From the NCBI RefSeq assembly GCF_030848565.1, contig NZ_JAVDDV010000003.1, forward strand, positions 248,001 to 312,000: a DNA stretch of 64,000 nt, written 5' to 3'. The translations under genes were made by a program, and so were the position numbers. The number at the start of each line of letters is the position of its first letter. Position 1 is the stretch's first letter. The notes under the pieces were generated by a model, which had not been told where the DNA came from, made no database searches, and saw only the letters and a list, made by a program, of their open reading frames with translations. The DNA is from Natronolimnohabitans sp. A-GB9 (GTDB lineage Archaea; Halobacteriota; Halobacteria; Halobacteriales; Natrialbaceae). Shown here in pieces: positions 33,335 to 42,238 of the stretch.

Positions 33335-33982
33335 TCATACGGATTCGACGTCCTGGAAGAGTCCGTTTCGCAGGTCACGACCGAAGTAGTAGCCGAGCAC
33401 ACATCCGACCAGTCCCGTCGCGACGCCGACGGCGATGACGGCCTGGAAGGAACCGGCGACCGCGAGCATGGCGTGACCCGCCAGCGCGGAGATCGCCCCG
33501 ACCGACGCGCCGGCGACACCCATCTCGAGGTAGTGGCGGTTCGACGCGACCAGCCCGACGGCGAAGGCGACGCCGAACATCCCGATCGTCCGGCCGGCGA
33601 TGGGGAGTACCGTCCCGCCCGCGAGCAGCCCCGCGCCGATCAGCAGGAGGAAGACGAAAAACAGCCGCGGCGAGAAGTACCGCTGTGGCGAGAGCCGCGA
33701 CGTGAGCCCGCCGAGGCGCGACCTGGATCGCGACGACGTCTCGGACGAGGGCTCGGACGAGGGCTCGGACGCGACGACGTCGTCAGGCTCGTCGGCCGAC
33801 CACCACGAGCCGCGCTCGCTCGAGTCGTCGACCGCGGTGTCGCGTCGGTCGTCGACGTCTCGTGCGGTCGACGGAGAGCTCGAGTCGGTCCCGACACCCG
33901 ACTCCGAGAGGAGGTCCTCGGTCTCGGACAGCAGATCCTCGGTGTCGCGGCTCTCGGTCACCTCGTCCGAGCGGTCGCTCAT
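33335..33982 (-). CDS. Membrane protein with acidic N-terminal region (DUF456-like)
   Basis: A 215-residue protein from the ATG at 33980-33982. The first 95 residues are disordered, rich in Ser, Asp and Glu, with repeats such as EDLLSETEDLLSE and SEPSSEPSSE. Four hydrophobic helices follow (about 105-125, 130-148, 152-175, 180-200), including FVFLLLIGAGLLAGGTVLP and VGVATGLVGCVLGYYFGRDLR. Gly-rich helices suggest a small-solute or structural membrane protein. Any DUF456 resemblance is weak. The last ten residues lie inside. Unknown function. Confidence 0.68.
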   Translation of the reverse strand: MSDRSDEVTESRDTEDLLSETEDLLSESGVGTDSSSPSTARDVDDRRDTAVDDSSERGSWWSADEPDDVVASEPSSEPSSETSSRSRSRLGGLTSRLSPQRYFSPRLFFVFLLLIGAGLLAGGTVLPIAGRTIGMFGVAFAVGLVASNRHYLEMGVAGASVGAISALAGHAMLAVAGSFQAVIAVGVATGLVGCVLGYYFGRDLRNGLFQDVESV

Positions 33983-34114
33983 ATCGATTCCTTCGGCGGC
34001 CGGCAGCATGGGCTTTTCCCTGTCCGGTCACAGGTGGTCGTTTCGAACTACCCATAGTGCTATCGCCGAACACAGGGCCCCCCTTTTTGATCACAGGCAG
34101 GGTATCGGCGAGCG

Positions 34115-34312
34115 ATGAACGCCGAACTGCTCGCGTTCGGTGTCGGTGCCATCGGCCTCGGCATCGCGATACTGGCCGCCGCGCGCCGTCTCTACCCCCG
34201 ACTCGACGTCCCCGAGGACGCAGAAGCGTCGCTCGAACTCCTGACGGCGATGCTCGTCGGGATCCTGCTGTTGACCGGGCTGGGACTCGTTTTGCTCGCG
34301 CTGTTTGCGTGA
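34115..34312 (+). CDS. Small two-helix membrane protein (65 aa)
   Basis: A 65-residue protein. Helix 1 spans about 3-22 (AELLAFGVGAIGLGIAILAAA), the basic turn ARRLYPRLDVPEDAEASLEL follows, and helix 2 covers about 44-64 (AMLVGILLLTGLGLVLLALFA), ending at the last residue. The positive-inside rule puts the loop in the cytoplasm. Located between a divergent membrane gene and gatD. No function can be assigned. Confidence 0.6.
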   Translation: MNAELLAFGVGAIGLGIAILAAARRLYPRLDVPEDAEASLELLTAMLVGILLLTGLGLVLLALFA

Positions 34313-34391
34313 CCGGGCAGGTAGGTAGTCTCGAACCGAGCACGACTCGAGAAAGCGTGCCTTCAAGTCTTCCGGTGCGCAACGCCCACGC

Positions 34392-35642
34392 ATGAATCCA
34401 GGCGATCGCGTTCGCGTCGACCGCGCGGATCGCACGTACGAAGGCGTGTTACTCCCCTCGAGTACCGACGATCACCTCGTCGTGAAACTCGAGGGCGGCT
34501 ACAACGTCGGCATCGACCGGGACGCGGCCGACGTCGAGTTGCTCGAGGAGGACGTCTACGAGATCGACGGGAACGGCACGGCCGAGGGTGAGACCGGCTC
34601 CGAGATCGAGTTCGACGAGGATCTGCCGACGATCTCGCTGATCTCGACGGGTGGGACGATCGCGTCGACGGTCGACTACCGCACCGGCGCGGTGACGGCA
34701 CAGTTCGACGCCGAGGACGTCCTGCGCGCCGTCCCCGACCTCGCCGGCCGCGCGAACTACCGCGGACGGGTCGTCGCCAACATCCTCTCGGAGAACATGG
34801 AGCCGCCGCTCTGGCAGGACCTCGCCCGTGCCGTCTCCGAGGAGATCGAAGCCGGTGCCGACGGCGTCGTCGTCATGCACGGCACCGACACGATGCAGTA
34901 TTCCGCCTCGGCGCTTTCGTTCATGCTCGAGACGCCCGTTCCAATCGTCTTTACCGGCTCCCAGCGCTCGGCGGACCGCCCGTCCTCGGACAACGTGATG
35001 AACGCCGTCTCGGCCGTCGAGGCCGCAAAGAGCGACTGCGCGGAGGTACTTGTCTGTATGCACGCCACGGAGAGCGACGACCGCTGTGCGCTCCACCGGG
35101 GCACCCGCGTCCGGAAGAACCACACCTCGCGACGGGATGCCTTCGAGACCGTCGGCGCGGAGCCACTGGGTGAGGTCGACTACGAGACGGAGACGGTCGA
35201 GTTCCGCCGAGAGTACCGCGAGCGAGACGAGGCCGACGTCGAGTTGGTCGACGACCTCGAGGACGACGTCGAACTGCTGAAGTTCACGCCGGGGATGGAC
35301 CCCGAGTTCCTCGACGTCGTCGAGGGAAGCGAGGGGCTGATCATCGAGGGAACCGGTCTGGGCCACGTCCACACCGATCTGATCCCCCGGATCGAGGAGC
35401 TAATCGACGACGGCACGACGGTCGTCATGACCAGCCAGTGTCTCGAGGGCCGGGTCTGTGACCGGGTCTACGATACGGGTCGAGACCTACTCGAGGCCGG
35501 CGTCGTCGAGGCCGGCGACACGCTGCCCGGAACGGCGAAGGTGAAGGTGATGTGGGCGCTGGCAAACAGCGAGGACGTCGAAGAAGCGATGGGGACGTCG
35601 CTGGCCGGCGAGATCCAGGAGCGGTCGGTGCCCTGGGAGTAG
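34392..35642 (+). CDS. gatD: Glutamyl-tRNA(Gln) amidotransferase subunit D
   Basis: A 416-residue GatD, the asparaginase-like subunit that frees ammonia from glutamine for the GatE subunit to amidate Glu-tRNA(Gln); archaea use GatDE to make Gln-tRNA. The N-terminal small beta domain (about 1-75) is GatD-specific. The asparaginase core carries ISTGGTIAS (85-92, first catalytic Thr), VMHGTDTMQYSASAL (about 162-175) and ANSEDVEEAM near the end. Length is typical. No gatE in the window. Start ATG at 34392. Confidence 0.95.
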   Translation: MNPGDRVRVDRADRTYEGVLLPSSTDDHLVVKLEGGYNVGIDRDAADVELLEEDVYEIDGNGTAEGETGSEIEFDEDLPTISLISTGGTIASTVDYRTGAVTAQFDAEDVLRAVPDLAGRANYRGRVVANILSENMEPPLWQDLARAVSEEIEAGADGVVVMHGTDTMQYSASALSFMLETPVPIVFTGSQRSADRPSSDNVMNAVSAVEAAKSDCAEVLVCMHATESDDRCALHRGTRVRKNHTSRRDAFETVGAEPLGEVDYETETVEFRREYRERDEADVELVDDLEDDVELLKFTPGMDPEFLDVVEGSEGLIIEGTGLGHVHTDLIPRIEELIDDGTTVVMTSQCLEGRVCDRVYDTGRDLLEAGVVEAGDTLPGTAKVKVMWALANSEDVEEAMGTSLAGEIQERSVPWE

Positions 35643-35742
35643 CGTCGCCGCGGCGAGACAGTCGGCGAAACGTGGCGTCGTCGCCGTCGTTCGCCGGATC
35701 GGGGAGTGAATTCTTTGTCAGCGCGTGCCAAACACTCGGGCG

Positions 35743-36738
35743 ATGACCGACGCGTTCGACCTCGAGATCCGCCGTGCGACACACGACGACTACGAGGCCG
35801 TCGTCGAATTCACCAGCGACATCTGGCGCGACCGCGGCGGCGACTACATCCCCGATATCTACCATGACTGGCTCGAGGACGACGACGAGGAAGGGCGGAA
35901 GACCTTCCTCGCGACGGTCGACGGCGAGGCCGCAGGTATCGTCCAGGCGGTGATGGTAAGCGACGACGAGGCCTGGTTTCAGGGAATGCGCGTCGCGGCC
36001 GAACACCGGCGCAAAGGCGTCAGCCACCGGCTCAACGAAGCCTGTTTCGACTGGGCCCGCAGGCGAGGCGCGACGATCGGTCGCGTCATGATCTTCTCGT
36101 GGAACCAGGCCTCGCTGGGCGCCGCGCGAACCGGCGGCTTCGAGCCCATCACCGAGTTTCGCTTTGCCCATCCCGATCCCGACCCGGACGCCGAGAGACC
36201 GGTCTCGGTCTCGGTCTCGAGCGATCCCGCGATCGCCTGGCGCTACTGGACCCACAGCGACGCACGCGAGCACCTGTCCGGTCTTGGACTGGCCCCAGAA
36301 GAGTCGTGGGCCGTCCGGGAGCTCACGCGCGCGGATTTCGAGCAGTTCGCCGACGAGAGGGTCGTCTTCGCCGTCGCGAGCGAAACAGGGCCCGCTGGCG
36401 CGGCCTACCGGTGTCGGACGTTCGAACGGACGGTCGACGCCGACGAGGTCGACGATCCCGAGCAGCCGGACTCGAACGCCGAATCGGCGCCGGAGACCGA
36501 GACGGTCGCCGAGTACGGGATCGCCGCGTGGGACGGCATCGACGCTGCCCGCTCGCTGTTCGCGGCGATCGCCCGCGACGCCGCCGACTGCGGCGCCGAC
36601 ACGACCCGGGTGCTGATCCCCGAAACCGCTCGAACGGTCAGTGACGTCCCGTGTGTCGGCGTCGAGATCGCCGAGGAGCCCGACTTCGTGCTCGGGATCG
36701 ATCCGACGGCGGCGAGTGACCGAATCGAAAGATCGTGA
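35743..36738 (+). CDS. GNAT-family N-acetyltransferase
   Basis: A 331-residue protein with an N-terminal GNAT domain (about 1-150). The acetyl-CoA pyrophosphate-binding loop is in MRVAAEHRRKGVSHRLNEACFDWARRRG (about 82-110), and FSWNQASLGAARTGGFEP is the usual late GNAT segment. The C-terminal half (about 160-331) looks like a second, more diverged GNAT-like unit, as in mycothiol-synthase-type double-domain acetyltransferases. Substrate unknown. The start at 35743 is preferred to 35725, which adds MPNTRA. Stop TGA (36736-36738) is followed by GACGATACTTCCGGACAACACG, a solo family A end. Confidence 0.82.
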   Translation: MTDAFDLEIRRATHDDYEAVVEFTSDIWRDRGGDYIPDIYHDWLEDDDEEGRKTFLATVDGEAAGIVQAVMVSDDEAWFQGMRVAAEHRRKGVSHRLNEACFDWARRRGATIGRVMIFSWNQASLGAARTGGFEPITEFRFAHPDPDPDAERPVSVSVSSDPAIAWRYWTHSDAREHLSGLGLAPEESWAVRELTRADFEQFADERVVFAVASETGPAGAAYRCRTFERTVDADEVDDPEQPDSNAESAPETETVAEYGIAAWDGIDAARSLFAAIARDAADCGADTTRVLIPETARTVSDVPCVGVEIAEEPDFVLGIDPTAASDRIERS

Positions 36739-36742
36739 GACG

Positions 36743-36763
36743 ATACTTCCGGACAACACGATA
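36743..36763. repeat. Solo family A terminus
   Basis: ATACTTCCGGACAACACGAT directly behind the acetyltransferase gene matches the left terminus of element A5 (ATACTGCCGGACAACACGAT) at all but one base. No right partner is seen before the next ATG at 36795, so this is a remnant or a half element. Confidence 0.5.
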
Positions 36764-36794
36764 CTTACCGCATGACGTTGAGAGAGGAGATGGT

Positions 36795-38057
36795 ATGGTA
36801 GCCGAAGGTCCACGCGAGAGTCGACACGAGGAGATCGAGGCGATCGTCGAACGGAAAGACGGCGGCGTGTGCTCGGTCCGCGACGAGGCGGACAAGTATA
36901 CGGTCGTCGGCGCCGCCGACCGGGACACGTTCGCAAACTGGCTGACGCCGATCGAGGAGCACTTCGTCTGTCACCGAAACGACATTCCGGAGCGCGATGC
37001 CGACGCGTGGGAGATCTCGCTTACCGGCGGCCTCGAGGGGACGCTCTCGGTGGCCGACCTCGAAGACGAGTATCCGACGGTGTCGGTCGCCCACACGATG
37101 GAGTGTGCGGGGAACGGACGCGGCCAGCACGATCCCGAGACCGGCAGCGTCCAGTGGGGGTTCGAGGCCGGCGCCACCGCGTTCTGGAGCGGCGTTCCCG
37201 TTCGCTCGATCCTCCGTGACCACGGCGTGGACGCAGCCGACGATCGGTGGTTGACGGTGGTCGGCGGCGACCAGTCGGACGGCGACGACGTGTTCGCACG
37301 GTCGATTCCCCTCGAGAAGGCCCTCGACGACTGTATCCTCGCCCTCGAGATGAACGGCCAGCGGCTCCCGCGGGAACACGGCTATCCGGTCCGGCTGATC
37401 GTCCCCGGCTGGTACGGCGTCAACAACGTCAAGTGGGTCGAGGAGCTGCGGGTCACGGACTCGATGGTCGTCGAAGGAGCCCTCGATCGACCCGGCGAGC
37501 ACGCCGTCTGGCAACAGGAGTCCTATCGTATCCACCCCGAGGGCGTCGAGCCCGAGACGAACGAGACGGTCGAAGCGGTCGACACGTGGGAGCAACTCGA
37601 GGGCGCAGTCGAGCAACCGTACACGTTCGACGCGAACGTGATGTCGGTGATCGGTACGCCGGACGGCGCGTCACCAATCACGCTGGACGACGACGGCACG
37701 GTCACCGTCTACGGTGTCGCCTGGGCCGGTGACGACGCGGTCGAGCGCGTCGAGATCTCGACCGACGGCGGCGAGACGTGGACCGATGCGGAGCTGTTCG
37801 GTCCCGACTACACCGGCGCGTGGCGGCTGTTTCGCTACGAGTGGGACGCGGAACCCGGGAGCCACACGCTGTACTCGCGAGCGACGGACGAACTGGACCG
37901 GACCCAGCCAGCCCGGATCTCTGATCCCGACGAGTGGCGCGACGCCCTCGAGGACGACGCGTACCCGTGGAACGAGGGCGGCTACGCCGCAAACGCCTAC
38001 GAACCGAACGGCGTCGACGTAGACGTTCGGCCCGCCGACTCGAGTAAAAACGAGTGA
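36795..38057 (+). CDS. Sulfite-oxidase-type molybdopterin oxidoreductase
   Basis: A 420-residue molybdoenzyme. The molybdopterin-binding domain covers about 30-250, with the Mo-ligating Cys at about 104 in SVAHTMECAGNGRGQ. GGDQSDGDDVFARSIPLEKAL, LPREHGYPVRLIVPGWYG and NNVKWVEELRV are all typical of the sulfite oxidase family. A C-terminal immunoglobulin-like dimerisation domain (about 275-400) contains GVAWAGDDAVERVEISTDGGETW and YEWDAEPGSHTLYSRATDE. There is no signal peptide, so it is cytosolic, unlike YedY-type enzymes. It may oxidise sulfite or a related compound. The next gene, on the opposite strand, is MoaD/SAMP1-like, which may link to molybdopterin supply. Confidence 0.9.
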   Translation: MVAEGPRESRHEEIEAIVERKDGGVCSVRDEADKYTVVGAADRDTFANWLTPIEEHFVCHRNDIPERDADAWEISLTGGLEGTLSVADLEDEYPTVSVAHTMECAGNGRGQHDPETGSVQWGFEAGATAFWSGVPVRSILRDHGVDAADDRWLTVVGGDQSDGDDVFARSIPLEKALDDCILALEMNGQRLPREHGYPVRLIVPGWYGVNNVKWVEELRVTDSMVVEGALDRPGEHAVWQQESYRIHPEGVEPETNETVEAVDTWEQLEGAVEQPYTFDANVMSVIGTPDGASPITLDDDGTVTVYGVAWAGDDAVERVEISTDGGETWTDAELFGPDYTGAWRLFRYEWDAEPGSHTLYSRATDELDRTQPARISDPDEWRDALEDDAYPWNEGGYAANAYEPNGVDVDVRPADSSKNE

Positions 38058-38081
38058 GGTCGTCGGAACGGCGGGCTGTCA

Positions 38082-38366
38082 CTATCCGCCGCTGACCGGC
38101 GGGAACAGTGCCAGTTCGTCGCCCTCTTCGATTTCGGTCTCGAGGCCCGACTCCTCGACCAAGACGTTCGTTCCGTTCCGCAAGACGTTGATCTGGGAGC
38201 GCAACTCGCCGTCGTCGGTCAGCACGCGGTCCTCGAGGGCGGGCCGGTCGCCGACGAGTTCCTCGAGAGCGTCCCCGACGGTGTCGCCGGCGGCGGCGTC
38301 GACGGTGACGTGTTTCTCGCCCGCGCGTTCGGCGAGGTCCGCGAACAGTTTCCAGTCCGTTGGCAT
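38082..38366 (-). CDS. samp1: MoaD/SAMP1-type ubiquitin-like protein
   Basis: A 94-residue beta-grasp protein from the ATG at 38364-38366, ending in the diglycine PPVSGG needed for C-terminal adenylation by the E1-like UbaA. Conserved MoaD features are DWKLFADLAERAG, GDTVGDALEELV, LRNGTNVL and EGDELALFPPVSGG. In Haloferax volcanii the MoaD-like SAMP1 serves both as sulfur carrier for molybdopterin synthesis and as a protein modifier. It is convergent with the molybdoenzyme gene (24 bp between stops), a setting that supports a molybdopterin role here. Paralogues elsewhere in the genome could share the function. Confidence 0.88.
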   Translation of the reverse strand: MPTDWKLFADLAERAGEKHVTVDAAAGDTVGDALEELVGDRPALEDRVLTDDGELRSQINVLRNGTNVLVEESGLETEIEEGDELALFPPVSGG

Positions 38367-38464
38367 ACGTGGCGGTATCGGTGCCGGCGGCAAGTAGCTA
38401 CCGCTCCGCCTCGCGCCCGTCGCAGGCGGAACGAACTTCACACCGGACGTGATACGAGCGCGAC

Positions 38465-39436
38465 GTGAGTTCCGACTCCGAGACGCCGACGGTTGCGATC
38501 GCCTGCCAAGGCGGTGGGAGCCACACCGCCTTCACCGCGGGCGTTCTCGACCGGCTGCTGGGCGATCCCACCTTCGAGCGCGAGGTCGACCTCGTCGGCT
38601 TCAGTGGCACCTCCGGCGGTGCGGTCTGTGCGCTGCTCGCGTGGTACGGGCGCGAACACCCCGACGAAACGCCCGGCGAGTTACTCGCCGACTACTGGGC
38701 CGATCTGGCCGCCGAGGAGCCGTTCGAACGGATGGTCAACGGGGTCGTTCGCTGGACGAGCCAACTCGAGCGCATGGGCGTTCCCCTCCCCGACGTCAGC
38801 CCGTACAACTCGCCGGCAGCGAGTTGGGGGCGCCGGGAGTTTCTCGCCTCTCTCGAGCGCCACGTCGACTTCGAGGCGATCCCCGGCCTGCTCGAGGGCG
38901 ACGAGCCGGCGCTGTTGATCAGCGCGATCGACGTGCTCACCGGCGAGTTCGAGCTGTTCCGCGAGGACGAACTCTCCCCGGAGGCGATTCTGGCGTCGGC
39001 CGCGATCCCCTACGTTTTCCGGGCGGTGGAAGTCGACGGCAGCTACTACTGGGACGGGCTGTTCTCGAAGAACCCGCCGGTCAAGGACTTCGTGACGAAC
39101 CGCGAGACGCCCGACCCCGACGAAGTCTGGGTGATCAAGATCAACCCCGAGCGACGGGACCGTGTGCCGACGTCGGCCGACGGGATCGCCGACCGGCGCA
39201 ACGAGCTGTCCGGGAACAAGGCGCTAAACGCCGAGATCAGCTTCGTCGAGCACGTTAACGAGTGGATCGAGGCGGGATATCTCCCCGAGAAGTTTACTCA
39301 CACCGAGATCGAACGGATCCGGTTCGGTCGTCCGGATCTGCACTGGCGGACGAAACTCGAGCGCGATCCCGACTTCGTCGAGAAGCTGTACGCCGACGGC
39401 GAGGCGGCGGCCGAGACGTTTCTCGACGAGCGATGA
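38465..39436 (+). CDS. Patatin-like phospholipase
   Basis: A 323-residue patatin-fold lipid acyl hydrolase starting at GTG 38465. Oxyanion loop CQGGGSHTAFTAG lies at 14-26, the nucleophile motif GFSGTSGGAV at 45-54 with Ser about 50, and the dyad Asp in YYWDGLFSKNPP near 197. These are the Ser-Asp dyad elements of patatins, which hydrolyse phospholipids or other esters without a His. There is no signal peptide, so it is cytosolic and may act on archaeal or ingested lipids. The stop TGA (39434-39436) is also the first base set of element A4. Confidence 0.87.
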   Translation: MSSDSETPTVAIACQGGGSHTAFTAGVLDRLLGDPTFEREVDLVGFSGTSGGAVCALLAWYGREHPDETPGELLADYWADLAAEEPFERMVNGVVRWTSQLERMGVPLPDVSPYNSPAASWGRREFLASLERHVDFEAIPGLLEGDEPALLISAIDVLTGEFELFREDELSPEAILASAAIPYVFRAVEVDGSYYWDGLFSKNPPVKDFVTNRETPDPDEVWVIKINPERRDRVPTSADGIADRRNELSGNKALNAEISFVEHVNEWIEAGYLPEKFTHTEIERIRFGRPDLHWRTKLERDPDFVEKLYADGEAAAETFLDER

Positions 39437-39544
39437 TACTGTCGGACAGCAGTCAGTGACCCGTCGGTCGCGAATTCGCGGCCGTCACCGTTGGAGACGG
39501 CCGCAGTAGTGCGACCGACGGTGAATCGTGCTGTCCGACAGTAT
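39436..39544. repeat. Family A palindromic element A4 (best copy)
   Basis: 109 bp with perfect 16-bp terminal inverted repeats ATACTGTCGGACAGCA / TGCTGTCCGACAGTAT. Each terminus is itself palindromic (CTGTC-G-GACAG). The core GGTCGCGAATTCGCGGCCG pairs with CGGCCGCAGTAGTGCGACCG. Begins at the stop codon of the patatin gene and ends 53 bp before the K+ channel ATG. No coding capacity. Confidence 0.88.
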
Positions 39545-39596
39545 GAGAACGTTCAGAGACGGAGCCGTTAACTGATCCCGTCGCGCATCGGAGTAT

Positions 39597-40784
39597 ATGG
39601 CTGACGGCCGGTCATGGCGTGATCGCCTCCCCGACAACTGGCGTCGGATTCTTTCGACACGGGCAGCCGTCACGCTCGCGCTGACCGTCGCCCTGCTCTC
39701 GGTCGCGACGGCGATCGTCAACATCGGTACCGACGTCGTCTACAGACCGCTCGCGCCGTATCTCCCCGATGCCGTTCAGGACGCAGCCGGGTTCACCGGG
39801 GCGCTGACGGGATTCCTGATGGTCGGAAGCGCGCTCGCGCTCCGTCGTGGCCTTCGTATCGGCTGGTGGGCGACGTTCCTGCTTCTCCCGCTGACCGCAG
39901 CACAGGGCTTTCTGCAGGCAAGCCAGTACTCGCTGCCGCTGATCGTCGTTTCGATCGTCGCGATGCCGGTGCTGTTGATCAGTCGAAAGCGTTTCACGAA
40001 ACCGCTCTCGCTGAATACGACGCAGATCGCCGCCGGAACAGCGTTGCTCGGCGTCCAGCTGTACGGCACGATCGGCGCGTACGCGCTCCAAGATAACTTC
40101 GAGGGCGTCGACAACATCCTCGACGCCTTCTATTTTACGCTGATCACCTCGAGTACGGTCGGCTACGGCGACATCACGCCGAACCCCGAATCGACCGAAG
40201 CGATGCTGTTTACGATGTCCGTCCTCGTCCTCGGGGTGGCCAGCTTCGGTATCGCCATCGGGGCGCTCGTCGGACCGGCGATCCAGGCTCGAATCTCGAA
40301 GACGCTCGGAAAGATGACCGATTCACAGCTCGAACTGCTCGAGGACCACATCCTCGTCCTCGGCTACGGCAAACTGACGGAACCGATCGTCGACGAACTC
40401 GCGTCCAGCGACCGGGAGTTCGTCGTCGTCACGAACGATCGCGACGCGGCCTCGGAGCTCTCCGACCGGAACATCGCGGTTATCACTGCCGACCCGAGCG
40501 ACGAGGAACCGCTTCAGCGGGCGAAGATCGACAACGCTCGCGCGGTCCTCGTCGCGACGAACCACGACGGCCAGGACGCCCTCTCGATCCTCACCGCACG
40601 CCAGCTTATGCCTGACGTCCGTATCGTCGCCGCTGCGACCGACCGCGAGAACTCCACGAAACTCGAGCACGCCGGCGCGGACATGGTGATCAGTCCCACC
40701 GTACTCGGCGGCCATCTGCTCGTCCGGTCGGCACTCGGTAGCGACGATAGCGAACTGATCGAGCGGATTATCAGCGAGGAGTAA
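39597..40784 (+). CDS. Potassium channel with RCK (TrkA-N) domain
   Basis: A 395-residue ion channel. Five to six hydrophobic helices cover about 22-235. The K+ selectivity filter TVGYGD lies at 187-192 after a pore helix AFYFTLITSS. A cytosolic RCK/TrkA-N domain (about 245-385) begins DHILVLGYGKLTEPIV, a slightly altered GxGxxG NAD-binding loop, and continues with VVVTNDRDAASEL and ARAVLVATNHDGQDAL. Haloarchaea accumulate molar K+, so K+ channels gated by nucleotides are expected. There are four helices ahead of the classical two-TM pore unit, an enlarged form typical of halophile channels. Confidence 0.9.
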   Translation: MADGRSWRDRLPDNWRRILSTRAAVTLALTVALLSVATAIVNIGTDVVYRPLAPYLPDAVQDAAGFTGALTGFLMVGSALALRRGLRIGWWATFLLLPLTAAQGFLQASQYSLPLIVVSIVAMPVLLISRKRFTKPLSLNTTQIAAGTALLGVQLYGTIGAYALQDNFEGVDNILDAFYFTLITSSTVGYGDITPNPESTEAMLFTMSVLVLGVASFGIAIGALVGPAIQARISKTLGKMTDSQLELLEDHILVLGYGKLTEPIVDELASSDREFVVVTNDRDAASELSDRNIAVITADPSDEEPLQRAKIDNARAVLVATNHDGQDALSILTARQLMPDVRIVAAATDRENSTKLEHAGADMVISPTVLGGHLLVRSALGSDDSELIERIISEE

Positions 40785-40817
40785 CCGACGACCGGGCGAG
40801 CGTCTCGCCGGAGAACG

Positions 40818-42182
40818 TCACCGGCGTCGGCCGCGGTGGACGATCGCTACGTCGGCCTCGAGGGCGTCGAGTTTCCGGAACGTCGGCGGGGAGAGAAATC
40901 GTGAGGCGGCCGACCGATCGGTGCTCGAGCCGACGACGACCACGTCGTACTGCGGGGCGACGCGAGCGAGATACGACTCGACCGGTTCGGTGACGACGTG
41001 GGTCTCGAACCGGCCATCGAACGCATCGAGGAGATTCGCGAGCGTGTTCTCGGCGATCCGCCGTTCGGACTCGCGATCGATACAGGTACAGATCCCGGTC
41101 GGCTGCCAGGTGCCGGTCAGCCGCTGTGCGAAGTCGACCATCGCGCGAGCGGTGTCGCCTGCGCCTCGCACCGCGACGAGCGATCGGTCCCACCCTCGAC
41201 TGCCGTCGGCCGACCGGAACGCGATGACGTCGCGTTCACTGTCGAACAACCCCTTGATGAACGGCGAGAGCCCACCCCGGTCGCCTTCGGCATACGGCGC
41301 CACCACGAGGTCACAGTTGTGCTCTCGAGCGGCCCGGAGTACGAGACCAGCCGTGCGATCGCCGGCGGCCACGGCGACCTCACAGGGGACGTCGTACTCC
41401 GACTCGAGGTCGTCAGCGAGGGACTCGAGGTGGCCAACCGCGTGGCCCGGTTCGTTCGTCGTCGCTGTGGCATCGTCGACGGTCTCGAACAGGACGACTT
41501 TCCCGGCCTCGTGTGCGCTCGCGAGTTCGGCGGCGAAGTGGGCCACGGCCGGGTCGCCCTCGCCGAGAGGAACGAGTACGTGGTCGTCGGCATCGGTCGT
41601 CCGGTAGAGATACTGGGCGCGTTGCTCGTAGAAGCGGTCGCGCCAGACGGCGAAGGTGACCGCGACGAACGCACTCGAGACGACGATACCCACCACGTAG
41701 GCGGCCTGTGCGTCACCGATGACCAACACGAGCAAAGCAGTCGAGAACGCGGACGGCTCCTCGAGGTCGAGGGCCACGGTCGTGACGCCGGTAAAGAAGA
41801 CGCCCAGTGCTGCGGCGGTCGCGCTGACGGTGCCGGCCGCTCCCGGCCCGCCCGCGAGTTCGAGCGCGATCCAGCCACAGAGCGCCCCGGCAGTCATCCC
41901 ACCGACGAACCGTCCCGGCGTGGAGTATCGCCCTTCCGGATCGGCAAAGAGCGTGTACGTACCCGACGCCAGCGGGGGAAAGAGGAGAAACGACACGATC
42001 GGCGAGATGTTCGCCAGCCACGTGACCGCCGCGATGAGCAGCGGGACGAACACGAGCACGGAGAGTTGCAACAGGTTTCCCGTGTGTTCGATCCACCGGA
42101 CGAACGCGTCGAGTTCGCGCCGCTCGACGCGCCGGAGACGAACCGCGAGTGTTCGGACGTACGTCCGAATCGCCTCGAGCAT
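40818..42182 (-). CDS. HPP transmembrane domain fused to universal stress protein
   Basis: A 454-residue protein with two parts. Residues about 35-180 are an HPP-type membrane module with five helices, including PIVSFLLFPPLASGTYTLF and LEEPSAFSTALLVLVIGDAQAAY. Residues about 190-454 are cytosolic, made of two universal-stress-protein-like units (VLVPLGEGDPAVAHFAAELA ... TAGLVLRAAREHNCDLVVAPYAEGDRGGLS; SLVAVRGAGDTARAMVDFAQ ... YDVVVVGSSTDRSAASRFLS). The later G-x2-G-type nucleotide loops are present in altered form. The design suggests a transporter or channel with a nucleotide-sensing tail. The stand-alone HPP gene at 21294 is a relative. Confidence 0.82.
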   Translation of the reverse strand: MLEAIRTYVRTLAVRLRRVERRELDAFVRWIEHTGNLLQLSVLVFVPLLIAAVTWLANISPIVSFLLFPPLASGTYTLFADPEGRYSTPGRFVGGMTAGALCGWIALELAGGPGAAGTVSATAAALGVFFTGVTTVALDLEEPSAFSTALLVLVIGDAQAAYVVGIVVSSAFVAVTFAVWRDRFYEQRAQYLYRTTDADDHVLVPLGEGDPAVAHFAAELASAHEAGKVVLFETVDDATATTNEPGHAVGHLESLADDLESEYDVPCEVAVAAGDRTAGLVLRAAREHNCDLVVAPYAEGDRGGLSPFIKGLFDSERDVIAFRSADGSRGWDRSLVAVRGAGDTARAMVDFAQRLTGTWQPTGICTCIDRESERRIAENTLANLLDAFDGRFETHVVTEPVESYLARVAPQYDVVVVGSSTDRSAASRFLSPPTFRKLDALEADVAIVHRGRRR

Positions 42183-42238
42183 GATAGCTGGTGCTGACTA
42201 CGCGGCGAACGTTATACTACCGGGCAAAACGAGTGTGA

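Noticed and set aside
35425-36936. A 503-codon minus frame over the acetyltransferase gene
   Set aside because: Arg-rich without domain motifs, while the plus strand encodes a clear GNAT domain.
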